DNA from: CADEDV01 sp048498035
GTDB taxonomy: Bacteria; Bacteroidota; Bacteroidia; Chitinophagales; Chitinophagaceae
Length of the DNA stretch: 64,000 bases
Direction of reading: 5' to 3'
Assembly: GCA_048498035.1 (NCBI GenBank)
Contig: JBEHYT010000016.1
Coordinates: 1-64,000, forward strand
Part shown: one piece after another, positions 15,353 to 24,023 of the stretch
Layout of the letters: each line of letters opens with the position of its first letter
Numbering within the stretch: position 1 is the stretch's first letter
The notes under the pieces: model-generated
The model's input: the letters and a program-made list of their open reading frames with translations, nothing else
Database searches by the model: none
What the model was told of the DNA's origin: nothing
Made by a program: the position numbers and the translations under genes

Positions 15353-16702
15353 GTGAAGAAAATTATTAAAACGTTTAAGAACATCTGGAGTATCGAGGAA
15401 CTAAGGACGAAGATCATCTTCACCCTTTCGCTGATCCTGATCTACCGGGTGGGTTCTTTCATTACCCTGCCAGGCGTTGACCCGCTGGCAATGGCAAACA
15501 AAGCTGCTTCTTCCAAATCTACCGGTATCATTGACCTGATCAACAGCTTCTCCGGTGGTGCCTTTAACCAGGCTTCCATCTTTGCGCTGGGGATCATGCC
15601 ATATATCTCGGCATCTATCTTCATGCAATTGTTAACCGTACTGGTGCCCAAGTTCATGAAGATGCAGAAGGATGAAAGCGGACGTAAAAAGATCAATCAA
15701 TATACCCGCTACCTTACCGTACTGGTAACTATCGGGCAGGCCGCCGCCTACGTTAAGTATGTGCAGCAAATGGCCCAGAGCAATCCCGGAATGATGCTCG
15801 CAGGTCTGTCGCCCAGTCTGTTCATGCTGTCTACCATCGTTGTACTTACCGCCGGTACCATGTTTGTAATGTGGTTAGGTGAAAAGATCACCGATAAAGG
15901 ACTTGGTAACGGTACTTCCCTGATCATCATGGTTGGGATCCTGGCCCGTCTTCCGCAAGCATTCCTGGCAGAACTGGCCGCAAAAGCTGCCCCCGGTAGC
16001 GGTGGAATCCTGATCTTCATCCTGGAAATCGTAATCCTGATCGCAATCATCATGGGATGTATCCTGCTGATCCAGGGCGTACGAAAAGTGACCGTCAATT
16101 ATGCCAAGCAAATCATCGGCAGCCGCCAGATGGGAGCAGGCCAGCGCCAGTTCCTTCCACTGAAAGTGAACAGCGCCGGTGTAATGCCGATCATCTTTGC
16201 CCAGGCAATTATCTTCCTGCCTACCCTGGTTAACATCGGGCAAACAGGAAAGAAACTGCCAGACATCTTTACGCAACAAACCAATCCCTGGCACATGTTG
16301 ATCTACTCTGTAGTGGTTATCGGGTTTACCTTCCTGTACACTGCACTGATCTTCAACCCGCGCCAGATTGCAGATAACCTGAAACAAAGCAATGGATTCA
16401 TTCCCGGCGTAAAACCCGGTCAGCCTACCGCTGATTTCATCGGTGTTATCATGGACCGCATCACACTGCCAGGCGCCGTTGCGCTTGCATTGATCGGTAT
16501 CCTTCCCGGGTTTGCCCAACTTTGCCATGTAACTATCGGGTTTTCCGCCTTCTTCGGTGGTACCTCGCTGCTGATCATGGTAGGTGTTATCCTGGATACG
16601 CTGCAGCAAATTGAAACCCAATTGCTCATGCGCCAGTACGATGGCCTTATGAAAAGCGGTCGCGTACAGGGACGTCAGGCTGCATCTGCAATACAGATCT
16701 AG
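15353..16702 (+). CDS. secY: Preprotein translocase subunit SecY
   Basis: SecY (449 residues) forms the protein-conducting channel of the inner membrane. The sequence has about ten hydrophobic segments. The first includes LILIYRVGSFITLPGVDP, the plug region contains SGGAFNQASIFALGIMPYIS, and RYLTVLVTIGQ follows. The start is a GTG at 15353, which gives the usual KKIIKTFKNIW-type N-terminus. A near-consensus -7 box TACCTTTA (15339-15346) ends only 6 nt before the GTG, so secY may have its own, nearly leaderless promoter in addition to read-through from rplO. Confidence 0.95.
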   Translation: MKKIIKTFKNIWSIEELRTKIIFTLSLILIYRVGSFITLPGVDPLAMANKAASSKSTGIIDLINSFSGGAFNQASIFALGIMPYISASIFMQLLTVLVPKFMKMQKDESGRKKINQYTRYLTVLVTIGQAAAYVKYVQQMAQSNPGMMLAGLSPSLFMLSTIVVLTAGTMFVMWLGEKITDKGLGNGTSLIIMVGILARLPQAFLAELAAKAAPGSGGILIFILEIVILIAIIMGCILLIQGVRKVTVNYAKQIIGSRQMGAGQRQFLPLKVNSAGVMPIIFAQAIIFLPTLVNIGQTGKKLPDIFTQQTNPWHMLIYSVVVIGFTFLYTALIFNPRQIADNLKQSNGFIPGVKPGQPTADFIGVIMDRITLPGAVALALIGILPGFAQLCHVTIGFSAFFGGTSLLIMVGVILDTLQQIETQLLMRQYDGLMKSGRVQGRQAASAIQI

Positions 16703-16724
16703 TCTAAAAACACGCTTTATACAG

Positions 16725-16757
16725 GCCCCGTGCAGTTTAACCGCACGGGGCTTTTGA
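16725..16757 (+). terminator. Intrinsic terminator after secY
   Basis: GCCCCGTGC (16725-16733) and GCACGGGGC (16743-16751) form a perfect 9-bp GC-rich stem, followed by TTTTGATTT. This ends the ribosomal-secY transcription unit before map. Confidence 0.8.
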
Positions 16758-16803
16758 TTTAGAAGGGCTTAGCCAGCCCTTCCCGGATACGCCGGAAAAA
16801 TGG

Positions 16804-16812
16804 TAACTTTGC
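16804..16812 (+). promoter_or_regulatory. -7 box of the map promoter
   Basis: TAACTTTGC matches TAnnTTTG(C). It ends 7 nt before the first possible ATG at 16820, so the map mRNA would have almost no leader. No clear -33 TTTG is visible. Confidence 0.6.
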
Positions 16813-16819
16813 AGTTAAT

Positions 16820-17641
16820 ATGATGATCATTAAGACCGATGAACAGGTAGAGAAAATGCGGCAAAGCGCCCTGCTCGTTAGTAAAACGCTGACGCAAATT
16901 GCAACGGTGCTGAAACCCGGCGTTTCCACGCTGGCGCTGGATAAACAGATCGGCGAATTTATCCGCGATCACCAGGCGATTCCCTCTTTTTTAAATTATA
17001 TGGGGTATCCTTTTAACTCCTGCATTTCCGTAAATGATGTGGTAGTACATGGCCTGCCGGGAAAAGAAGAATTAAAAGACGGCGATATCGTTTCAATTGA
17101 CACCGGTGTTATTCTCGACGGCTGGCATGGAGATCACGCCTATACATTCGCCATTGGCGATCCCGGCCCGGCGGTACTTCAACTGGTACGTGCTACCAAG
17201 GAATCACTTTATAAAGGAATTGAAAAAGCGGTTGATGGAAATCGCGTGGGCGATATTGCCTTTGCCATCCAGGAACATACCGAAAGGAAATTTGGCTACG
17301 GCGTTGTGCGGGAACTGGTAGGGCACGGCCTTGGAAAAAGTATGCACGAAGATCCGCAAGTACCCAATTACGGTAAACGCGGCAGCGGTCCCAAACTGAA
17401 AAGCGGACTCGTACTGGCCATTGAACCCATGATCAACCTGGGCAAGCGTGAAGTGTTTACCGAAAGCGATGGCTGGACTGTACGCACCAAAGACGGCAAA
17501 CCTTCGGTTCACTTTGAACATGATGTATGCGTACGGAAGGGCAAAGCCGACATTCTTTCCAATTACCGAACTATAGAAGAAGCGGAGGCCGCCAATCCCA
17601 ATCTATTTACCGGCGTGCAAACAGCTGAAGCTATTTCCTGA
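16820..17641 (+). CDS. map: Type I methionine aminopeptidase
   Basis: This cytosolic metalloprotease removes the initiator methionine from new proteins. The 273 residues hold all expected ligands: substrate-site H77, and metal ligands D94, D105, H169, E202 and E233 in the DTG, GDHAYTF, VGHGLGK, IEPM and HFEHD contexts. Two ATGs at 16820 and 16823 are equally possible starts. A terminator separates it from secY and a -7 box lies just upstream. In related genomes infA and rpmJ usually follow; here a flavoprotein gene follows after 26 nt. Confidence 0.95.
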   Translation: MMIIKTDEQVEKMRQSALLVSKTLTQIATVLKPGVSTLALDKQIGEFIRDHQAIPSFLNYMGYPFNSCISVNDVVVHGLPGKEELKDGDIVSIDTGVILDGWHGDHAYTFAIGDPGPAVLQLVRATKESLYKGIEKAVDGNRVGDIAFAIQEHTERKFGYGVVRELVGHGLGKSMHEDPQVPNYGKRGSGPKLKSGLVLAIEPMINLGKREVFTESDGWTVRTKDGKPSVHFEHDVCVRKGKADILSNYRTIEEAEAANPNLFTGVQTAEAIS

Positions 17642-17667
17642 CCGGTTGGCTCAATGAGTTTTCAGCA

Positions 17668-18906
17668 ATGAATCCCACATCCAAAACACTGGTAGTGATC
17701 GGCGGTGGCGCAGCAGGTTTTTTTTGCGCTGTTAATGCCGCTCGCATCAATCCCAACCTGCGTGTTATTATTCTTGAAAAAACAAGCAAACTTCTTTCAA
17801 AAGTAAAGGTGAGCGGAGGCGGACGTTGCAATGTAACGCACTCCTGTTTCGAGATTAGCACGATGAGCAAAAGCTATCCCCGTGGCGGAAATTTTTTAAA
17901 GAAAGCTTTTCATCAATTTTTTACTACAGATACACTGGAGTGGTTTGGAGAACGCGGCGTAACCATAAAGGCCGAAGCCGATGGACGAATGTTCCCGGAC
18001 ACGAACGATTCCCAGACAATTATCAACTGCCTCGTCAGGGAAGCGAATCGATATCAGGTGGAAGTGATGATGAATACCACGATAACCGGGTTTCGGAAAA
18101 ATGGCAACAAGTGGATATTGGAAACGAATAACCGGGAAGTACCCGATGCCGATTATGTTTGCATCGCCTGCGGCGGATTTCCGAAAGCGGAACAATTTAA
18201 CTGGCTGGCATCCCTGGGGCATTCGATTGAGCCGCCGGTACCTTCTCTTTTTACCTTCAACCTCCCGAAACATCCCATCACAGCGCTGATGGGCGTAAGC
18301 ATTGACAAAGCCCAGGTAAAACTGAATGGAACAAAACTTGAACAAACCGGTTCGGTGCTCATTACGCATTGGGGACTAAGCGGTCCGGCTATTTTGAAAT
18401 TAAGTGCCTGGGGCGCACGGGACCTTGCCGCAGCGAACTATCATTTTACAGCAACCATCAACTGGCTATCCAAATTTCATGAGCAATCCCTTGCAAGCCA
18501 ATTTCAATTGTGGCGACGTGAAAAAGCGGCGCAGAAAATTGATGCGCGGAATATGCTCGGGTTGCCGCAGCGACTCTGGGAATTTTTGTTGACGGAAAGT
18601 GGAATTACGCCGGGCACCCGCTGGACCGACGTGCCGGCGCGCGAGATGAACCGGCTTGTCAAAAATTGTTGCAGCTATACGGTTGATATCAACGGGAAAA
18701 CAACTTTTAAGGAAGAATTTGTTACTGCAGGAGGTGTACAACTGGCAGACGTGAATGTAACCACTATGGAAAGTCGATTGCAAACCGGTATCTATTTCGC
18801 GGGGGAGATCCTGGACGTTGACGGAATTACAGGCGGCTATAATTTCCAGAATGCGTGGACAACGGGTTTTATCGCTGCGCAAGCCATTGCGGCTGTTGCC
18901 GGATGA
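17668..18906 (+). CDS. FAD-dependent oxidoreductase of the HI0933/BaiN family
   Basis: The 412-residue flavoprotein begins with a dinucleotide-binding motif, VIGGGAAGFFCAVNAA (about 10-25), followed by VSGGGRCNVTHSC, which is diagnostic for the HI0933-like family. The C-terminal GIYFAGEILDVDGITGGYNFQNA matches the FAD-binding end of these proteins. Members have been linked to reductive steps in bile-acid metabolism, but most have no known substrate. It lies 26 nt after map on the same strand and is probably co-transcribed. The function is unassigned here beyond an FAD-linked reductase. Confidence 0.88.
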   Translation: MNPTSKTLVVIGGGAAGFFCAVNAARINPNLRVIILEKTSKLLSKVKVSGGGRCNVTHSCFEISTMSKSYPRGGNFLKKAFHQFFTTDTLEWFGERGVTIKAEADGRMFPDTNDSQTIINCLVREANRYQVEVMMNTTITGFRKNGNKWILETNNREVPDADYVCIACGGFPKAEQFNWLASLGHSIEPPVPSLFTFNLPKHPITALMGVSIDKAQVKLNGTKLEQTGSVLITHWGLSGPAILKLSAWGARDLAAANYHFTATINWLSKFHEQSLASQFQLWRREKAAQKIDARNMLGLPQRLWEFLLTESGITPGTRWTDVPAREMNRLVKNCCSYTVDINGKTTFKEEFVTAGGVQLADVNVTTMESRLQTGIYFAGEILDVDGITGGYNFQNAWTTGFIAAQAIAAVAG

Positions 18907-18912
18907 GTACGT

Positions 18913-19872
18913 TTATTCCAGTTGTGATTTCAATTGTACATAAGACCAGGCACAAAAGGGAAGTAGGAGAAACAACTCCCAGGCATAACGCCATGGGATA
19001 GCAATATGGCATAAGAAAGCAATTGCTGCAAGATAGAAGGGATAAATAAGCAGGAGCAGCGAAAACAACACCGAATCATAGTGATCGTTGGAACGGGTTC
19101 GCGTCCAGGTAAAATGTTTAATAGGAAGGTAGAGCGGCGCATGCAGCAACAATCCCAACAAAGCAGGTAGGGCGAGAACAATTTTTAAAATTACAGGCGG
19201 TGCCACTTTTAATTGTTCGCGAAGGGCAGAGCTCCCTTTCGGGATTTCCAACACCAGTTGTTCCAACTGCTCTTTTAACTGTGCATTGAACTGGCTGTGC
19301 TGAAGACCTTCCGACTGCCGAAGGTCGATCGCGTCTGCTGTAATGGGCGTTCCGAAATTGATCCAGACATTTTTTCCAAATTTCCGAAAGGAACTATAGT
19401 TGAGGCCAACCGGTATTACCTGGAGTGGAATTTGCTTCTGCCATGCTTTTAGCGCGAGGCGCGCTGTTCCTTTTTTTAAGGGGCGCAAATGCCATTCGTT
19501 GATACATTTTCCTTCACTGAAAATGCATACGATCTGTTGTTGCCTGAAGAGCGATATACAATCGGCAAACGTTCGATAATTTTCCTGCAGGTTTTCGACG
19601 CCCTCACTGGTACGATACACAGGAAGGATTCGAAGTTTGCGAAGCAATCCTGCTGTGCTTTTTCTCCGGAAGGCATCACCTCTTGCAAGCGACCAGACAG
19701 GTTGCTGAAACAACGCATCCAGGAGAATAGAATCAAGAAATGAATTGGGATGATTGCAGGCCAGCAATACCGGGCCTTTTGTTTTTAACAGGACCGGATC
19801 ATTGATAAAAATGCGGCGACAGAAGATGGGCAGGGCCAGGTTCACCCACCATTTAAGCACGCGGTACAGCAA
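18913..19872 (-). CDS. 1-acyl-glycerol-3-phosphate acyltransferase-like protein (PlsC family)
   Basis: The protein carries CNHPNSFLD, a version of acyltransferase motif I with five residues between His and Asp, and FSEGKC, motif III with the conserved Glu-Gly. The C-terminal third has two or three hydrophobic segments and probably anchors it in the inner membrane. The start is uncertain because no in-frame ATG exists. A TTG at 19872 (then LYRVLKWW) gives a family-like start of 319 residues; the frame remains open to a TTG at 19998, giving 361. A minus-strand -7 box TATTTTTGC at 19973-19965 argues against the longest form. It is transcribed convergently to the flavoprotein gene and divergently from rpsA. 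Confidence 0.8.
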   Translation of the reverse strand: MLYRVLKWWVNLALPIFCRRIFINDPVLLKTKGPVLLACNHPNSFLDSILLDALFQQPVWSLARGDAFRRKSTAGLLRKLRILPVYRTSEGVENLQENYRTFADCISLFRQQQIVCIFSEGKCINEWHLRPLKKGTARLALKAWQKQIPLQVIPVGLNYSSFRKFGKNVWINFGTPITADAIDLRQSEGLQHSQFNAQLKEQLEQLVLEIPKGSSALREQLKVAPPVILKIVLALPALLGLLLHAPLYLPIKHFTWTRTRSNDHYDSVLFSLLLLIYPFYLAAIAFLCHIAIPWRYAWELFLLLPFCAWSYVQLKSQLE

Positions 19873-19964
19873 GTTTTTTAGGTGAATATAGGGGTTTGGG
19901 TCGTTAATTTTCAGAGATGAGCCGGGAGTGAAAACAGGAGGTAGCGGCTGTAGGAGGGACAAAA

Positions 19965-19999
19965 GCAAAAATAATTTATATAAATAATTGAAGATCAAA
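19965..19999 (-). promoter_or_regulatory. Promoter of the PlsC-like gene
   Basis: On the minus strand TTTG (19999-19996) is followed after 22 nt by TATTTTTGC (19973-19965). The spacing is slightly long but both elements fit the Bacteroidota consensus. Confidence 0.5.
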
Positions 20000-20019
20000 T
20001 ATTTGTCGCTTTTTTCGCA

Positions 20020-20052
20020 TTTGTAAAACTCCTGATTTCGTCGTATCTTTGC
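20020..20052 (+). promoter_or_regulatory. rpsA promoter
   Basis: TTTG (20020-20023) and TATCTTTGC (20044-20052) are separated by exactly 20 nt, as at rpsJ. The start point should be near 20056, right at the beginning of a CCCGA/TCGGG hairpin (20056-20060 with 20071-20075) that precedes the ATG. Confidence 0.8.
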
Positions 20053-20084
20053 AACCCCGATTTAAAACCGTCGGGATTTTTATC

Positions 20085-22010
20085 ATGTTTGAAAACCAGA
20101 TTAAAAAACAACTAAACGCTGATGCCCAGGAGGGTAGCGCTGCAACTACGGCAGACGTGACCCCTACAGCGACAACAAATGAACCTGCGCAGGCCTTTGT
20201 TGAAGAGCAATCGGGAGCACACGATGATTTCGATTGGAGTGTAGACAAACGCAACGTCATTTCCTATACAGATGATGAGAAGGTTAAGTACGACAAAGTG
20301 TACGACGAAACTTTTATTCAGCTGAACGATGGGGAACTGATCCAGGGAATCGTGGTTGGTCTTACTAAAACAGATGTTGTACTCAATATCGGTTTTAAAA
20401 GTGACGGTCTGATCTCTCTGAATGAATTCCGTGATATCCCGGGTCTGAAGATTGGGGATGAAGTGGAAGTAATGATTGTAGACAAGGAAGACCGCAATGG
20501 TCACCTGAATCTCAGTCGCCGCCAGGCACGTATTACCCGTGCATGGGAGCGCATTGTGGAGGTACACAAAACCGGTGAAGTAATTACCGGTACGGTAACT
20601 TCTAAAACGAAAGGTGGTTTGATCGTGGACGTGTTTGGAATGGAAACCTTCCTGCCCGGATCACAGATCGACGTTAAACCTGTTACAGACTACGATCAAT
20701 TTGTAGGAAAAACAATGGAATTCAAGGTGGTGAAGATCAACGAAGCCATCAAGAACGCGGTTGTTTCCCACAAGGCGCTGATCGAAAGCGATATCGAAGC
20801 ACAACGTGCAGAGATCATGAGCAAACTGGAAAAAGGACAGGTGCTGGAAGGTACTGTGAAGAACATCACCGACTTTGGTGCGTTCATGGACCTCGGCGGC
20901 CTGGATGGTTTGCTGTATATCACCGATATTTCATGGGGACGTATTTCTCACCCGAGCGAGGTGTTGAAGATGGACCAAAAGCTGAACGTAGTAGTTCTCG
21001 ATTTCGACGACGAGAAAAAACGTATCAGTCTTGGTTTGAAACAACTGACTCCGCATCCGTGGGATGTGCTGCCTGAAAATATCCAGGAAGGAAATATTGT
21101 TAAAGGTCGCGTTGTAAATATTGAAGATTACGGTGCGTTCCTCGAGATCATGCCGGGTGTAGAAGGCCTTGTTCACGTAAGTGAAATTACATGGGCTAAT
21201 ACGCCGATCAATGCCAAGGAATTCTTCAAACTGGGTGATGAGCATGAAGCAAAGATTGTAACGCTGGACAAGGAAAGTCGCAAGATGAGCCTGTCTATCA
21301 AGCAACTTTCTCCTGATCCCTGGAATGATATCGAAACCAAATTTGCAGAAGGTAGCCGTCATACCGGCCTGGTGAAAAACATTACCAATTACGGTGTGTT
21401 TGTTGAACTGGCTCCTGGTATTGGTGGTATGATCCACATTAGTGACCTGAGCTGGTTGAAGCGTTTCAACCACCCCAATGAGTACACGAAAGTGGGCTCC
21501 AATATTGATGTTGTGATCCTTGGCATCGACAAGGAGAACCGCAAGCTGCAACTGGGTCACAAACAACTGGAAGAAGATCCCTGGAATACCCTGCAGGATA
21601 CCTTTGCCGTTGGAACTATCCACGAAGGCACTGTGAGCCGCAGGGATGATAAGGGCGCGATTGTCCAGTTGCCGTATGGCCTGGAAGGTTTTGCTCCTAA
21701 CCGTCACCTGGCGAAGGAAGATGGTAAGAGCATTGGCGCTGATGAAACAGCCCAATTCATGGTGATCGAATTCGATCGCAATGAAAAACGCATCGTGGTA
21801 TCTCATACCCGTATCTGGGAACAGGGTAAGGTAGAAGAAGCCGAGGCTGCCAAGAAGGAAGCCCGTGCTGACGCGGACCGTACCAAGAAAGCCGTTAAGA
21901 ACATCCAGAACAAGGTAGAAAAAGCCACCCTGGGCGACCTGGGCGTGCTGGCTGACCTGAAAAAGAAGCTGGAAGGCGGCGAAAACAGCGAAGAGGCTAA
22001 ATCTGAATAA
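20085..22010 (+). CDS. rpsA: 30S ribosomal protein S1
   Basis: bS1 (641 residues) binds mRNA and helps load it on the 30S subunit, which is important where Shine-Dalgarno pairing is rare. Six S1/OB-fold repeats can be traced, starting at about residues 78, 163, 250, 335, 422 and 508. The third to fifth show the strong GxVKNITDFGAF-type signature. The last repeat is more divergent (GTVSRRDDKGAIVQL). A charged tail ends the protein. The ATG at 20085 is preferred to an upstream start at 20049, which lies in the -7 box. Confidence 0.95.
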   Translation: MFENQIKKQLNADAQEGSAATTADVTPTATTNEPAQAFVEEQSGAHDDFDWSVDKRNVISYTDDEKVKYDKVYDETFIQLNDGELIQGIVVGLTKTDVVLNIGFKSDGLISLNEFRDIPGLKIGDEVEVMIVDKEDRNGHLNLSRRQARITRAWERIVEVHKTGEVITGTVTSKTKGGLIVDVFGMETFLPGSQIDVKPVTDYDQFVGKTMEFKVVKINEAIKNAVVSHKALIESDIEAQRAEIMSKLEKGQVLEGTVKNITDFGAFMDLGGLDGLLYITDISWGRISHPSEVLKMDQKLNVVVLDFDDEKKRISLGLKQLTPHPWDVLPENIQEGNIVKGRVVNIEDYGAFLEIMPGVEGLVHVSEITWANTPINAKEFFKLGDEHEAKIVTLDKESRKMSLSIKQLSPDPWNDIETKFAEGSRHTGLVKNITNYGVFVELAPGIGGMIHISDLSWLKRFNHPNEYTKVGSNIDVVILGIDKENRKLQLGHKQLEEDPWNTLQDTFAVGTIHEGTVSRRDDKGAIVQLPYGLEGFAPNRHLAKEDGKSIGADETAQFMVIEFDRNEKRIVVSHTRIWEQGKVEEAEAAKKEARADADRTKKAVKNIQNKVEKATLGDLGVLADLKKKLEGGENSEEAKSE

Positions 22011-22029
22011 ATAAGGCCCAATTATCGTA

Positions 22030-22060
22030 AAAACCCCTGCCTCCAGGCAGGGGTTTTTTT
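22030..22060 (+). terminator. Intrinsic terminator after rpsA
   Basis: AAAACCCCTGCC (22030-22041) pairs perfectly with GGCAGGGGTTTT (22046-22057) around TCCA, and the T run continues to 22060. A textbook rho-independent terminator. Confidence 0.9.
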
Positions 22061-22291
22061 GTAGGGGGTATTGTTTATACCAAGTTTTTGTACTTACTTT
22101 ACCGCGGAATAACCATCCAGCCTTCCCGTATCCTTCGCAATTCCATCCCGCTATCCCACTGAACTGCCTCCTCCAAAATTTGTGAAAAGCTTTTAGGTTT
22201 TCAGCAGGCATGTATGCTGCTGCCAATGTTCTCCATGAAGAGCCCAACGGGTTCGTATTCACTCATTGTTATAAACCATAAAAGCTCGAGC

Positions 22292-23761
22292 ATGAAACAT
22301 TTCTCCTTATCAATCATCGCAGGTTTACTGTCGGTTGCGGCATCGGCCCAGTTTACGGCCATATCCACCGCCCCTAAAGCCTGTCTCGGTACTTGTACCA
22401 CCTCTTCAACTATTGATGTTTGTCCGGCTAACGGAAGCACAGTAGTATCTATTTTTCAAAATGGAAGTCACATCAGCGGTACCGGTAACAGTGCAGGTAC
22501 CACTGCGGGTTCGCAATGGCGTTATCGCAATGTAGCCGTGATTGACGGCCAAACGGTAAATGCGATCGTTACCGTTGATGAAATCTATCACGCTGTCCTG
22601 GATAACATTGACGATGATGCAGCAGTAGACCAAAACAACAACTCGATTGGCAGTTACTTTGCTCCCCGGATCGGGCCCGATCAAAACCTGCGAAACACTT
22701 CCCGCCAGGGCTATGTGCAGTTTACCGTAGCTTTTTTCAAAAATAGTACCGGTACCAACAGCGGCAATAATACTGCGGATTTCGCGGTATCAGTTTCGCT
22801 TACAGATATGAACTATGTGCACTATGACATTGATGGTAATGCAGAAAATTCTAATAATGCAAATGCGGCGTGGTTCCGTGAAACCGGTGTTGCTAAACGC
22901 ATTACTACAACCAATCCAAGCGTATTGGCCAATGCATCTACCGAGTTAGTTCCTTATACCTACAATGCCAGCAGCGGAGCTGACTGGACTGGTTTCGGTG
23001 GTAGCGTTTGCGAGCGCGATGGTGTTTCCCGTTGCTCTGAAGTAATTGCTTCCTTTAAATATACCGGCGCCCAGCCTTCCATCACCTTCCGTATGGGTTA
23101 TGATTTTAAGGCTGATAACAATGGTTATAATGTAGGTTCGCCGGTACGCCAGTATGGTTCACGCCTGGGATGTTTCTTCTTCCCGCAACAAACCACACTG
23201 CCTTTGCGTTTGCTGAGCTTCAACGGCGCATACCGCAATGGTATTGCTACGCTGAACTGGACTACTGATAACGAAACCAATTTCTCCAAATTCGATATCG
23301 AGCGCAGCACAGATGGTACCCGCTTTAGCGTTATCGGTACAAAATATGCAACAGGTTCTGCCAGCGCAAGAGCAAACTATGAACTGCTGGATGATCTGAA
23401 TGCAGAAAGCGCTTCCGTATTCTACTATCGCTTGAAAATGATTGATGCGGATGGCAAATTCACCTATAGCCAGATCGTAGTGCTTCGCAAAGAAAATAAA
23501 GGCATCATGGGCGTTATCCTTAGCCCGAACCCCGTGGTGAATGGTTTTGCAACAGTTCGCATGACGGCTGCTCAACGCGGCTCTGTTGAACTTCGCGTGG
23601 TAGACCAGGCTGGCCGTGTAGTAGTACGCCAGGCGCAGCAGGTATATGAAGGAAATAATTCCATCACACTCCAGGTGCAACACCTGCAGTCTGGTATTTA
23701 TACCCTGCAGATACTGGATGGAGAAGCGCTGCTGGCAAGCAAATTCTCTGTAGTACGATAA
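22292..23761 (+). CDS. Secreted protein with type IX secretion C-terminal sorting domain
   Basis: The 489-residue protein starts with a signal peptide (MKHFSLSIIAGLLSVAASAQ). It then has a Ser/Thr/Asn-rich domain of about 280 residues that I do not recognise, with several cysteines (for example CLGTC and DVC near the start). A segment LNWTTDNETNFSKFDIERSTDG (split here as LNWTTDNETN and FDIERSTDG) is the fibronectin-like module that often precedes a sorting domain. The last 80 residues (LSPNPVVNGFATVRM ... GIYTLQILDG) are a type A T9SS sorting domain. It should be exported by Sec, then T9SS, and anchored or released at the surface. It stands alone between two terminators. Confidence 0.85.
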   Translation: MKHFSLSIIAGLLSVAASAQFTAISTAPKACLGTCTTSSTIDVCPANGSTVVSIFQNGSHISGTGNSAGTTAGSQWRYRNVAVIDGQTVNAIVTVDEIYHAVLDNIDDDAAVDQNNNSIGSYFAPRIGPDQNLRNTSRQGYVQFTVAFFKNSTGTNSGNNTADFAVSVSLTDMNYVHYDIDGNAENSNNANAAWFRETGVAKRITTTNPSVLANASTELVPYTYNASSGADWTGFGGSVCERDGVSRCSEVIASFKYTGAQPSITFRMGYDFKADNNGYNVGSPVRQYGSRLGCFFFPQQTTLPLRLLSFNGAYRNGIATLNWTTDNETNFSKFDIERSTDGTRFSVIGTKYATGSASARANYELLDDLNAESASVFYYRLKMIDADGKFTYSQIVVLRKENKGIMGVILSPNPVVNGFATVRMTAAQRGSVELRVVDQAGRVVVRQAQQVYEGNNSITLQVQHLQSGIYTLQILDGEALLASKFSVVR

Positions 23762-23782
23762 GATTATCACTCATTGATCATA

Positions 23783-23816
23783 AAAAACGGGTTGTTCGAA
23801 AGAACAACCCGTTTTT
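23783..23816 (+). terminator. Intrinsic terminator with GAAA tetraloop
   Basis: AAAAACGGGTTGTTC (23783-23797) and GAACAACCCGTTTTT (23802-23816) form a perfect 15-bp stem around GAAA. It can act in both directions and ends the T9SS cargo gene. Confidence 0.9.
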
Positions 23817-24023
23817 AGTTAACAGGTAAAAATTAATAATTAATAATTGGTTCGGTGCAATAGGATTAACGTTGGTATGCAAGTCTGGAATCTCGCTTTA
23901 TTGTTGTGGCTTAATCATTGAACACCACCCCTCATTATCGAATCATCGAATTATGAATTACTGAATTAATCACATTCTTTGTACTTTGCAGGTATCGAAA
24001 ACCGGGGTTTATAAAACGTGGTT

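Noticed and set aside
15875..16621. 248-codon open frame antisense to secY
   Set aside because: It is the mirror of a strongly conserved membrane protein, giving an unrealistic Asp/Gln/His-rich product.
20931..22262. 443-codon open frame antisense to rpsA
   Set aside because: It lies wholly opposite the S1 coding region and terminator, and its translation has no domain logic. It arises from codon bias of rpsA.
23440..23475. EF-hand-like DADGKFTYSQ segment in the T9SS cargo protein
   Set aside because: The phrase is part of the fibronectin-like module that often precedes sorting domains. It lacks the acidic residue at position 12 of an EF-hand loop.
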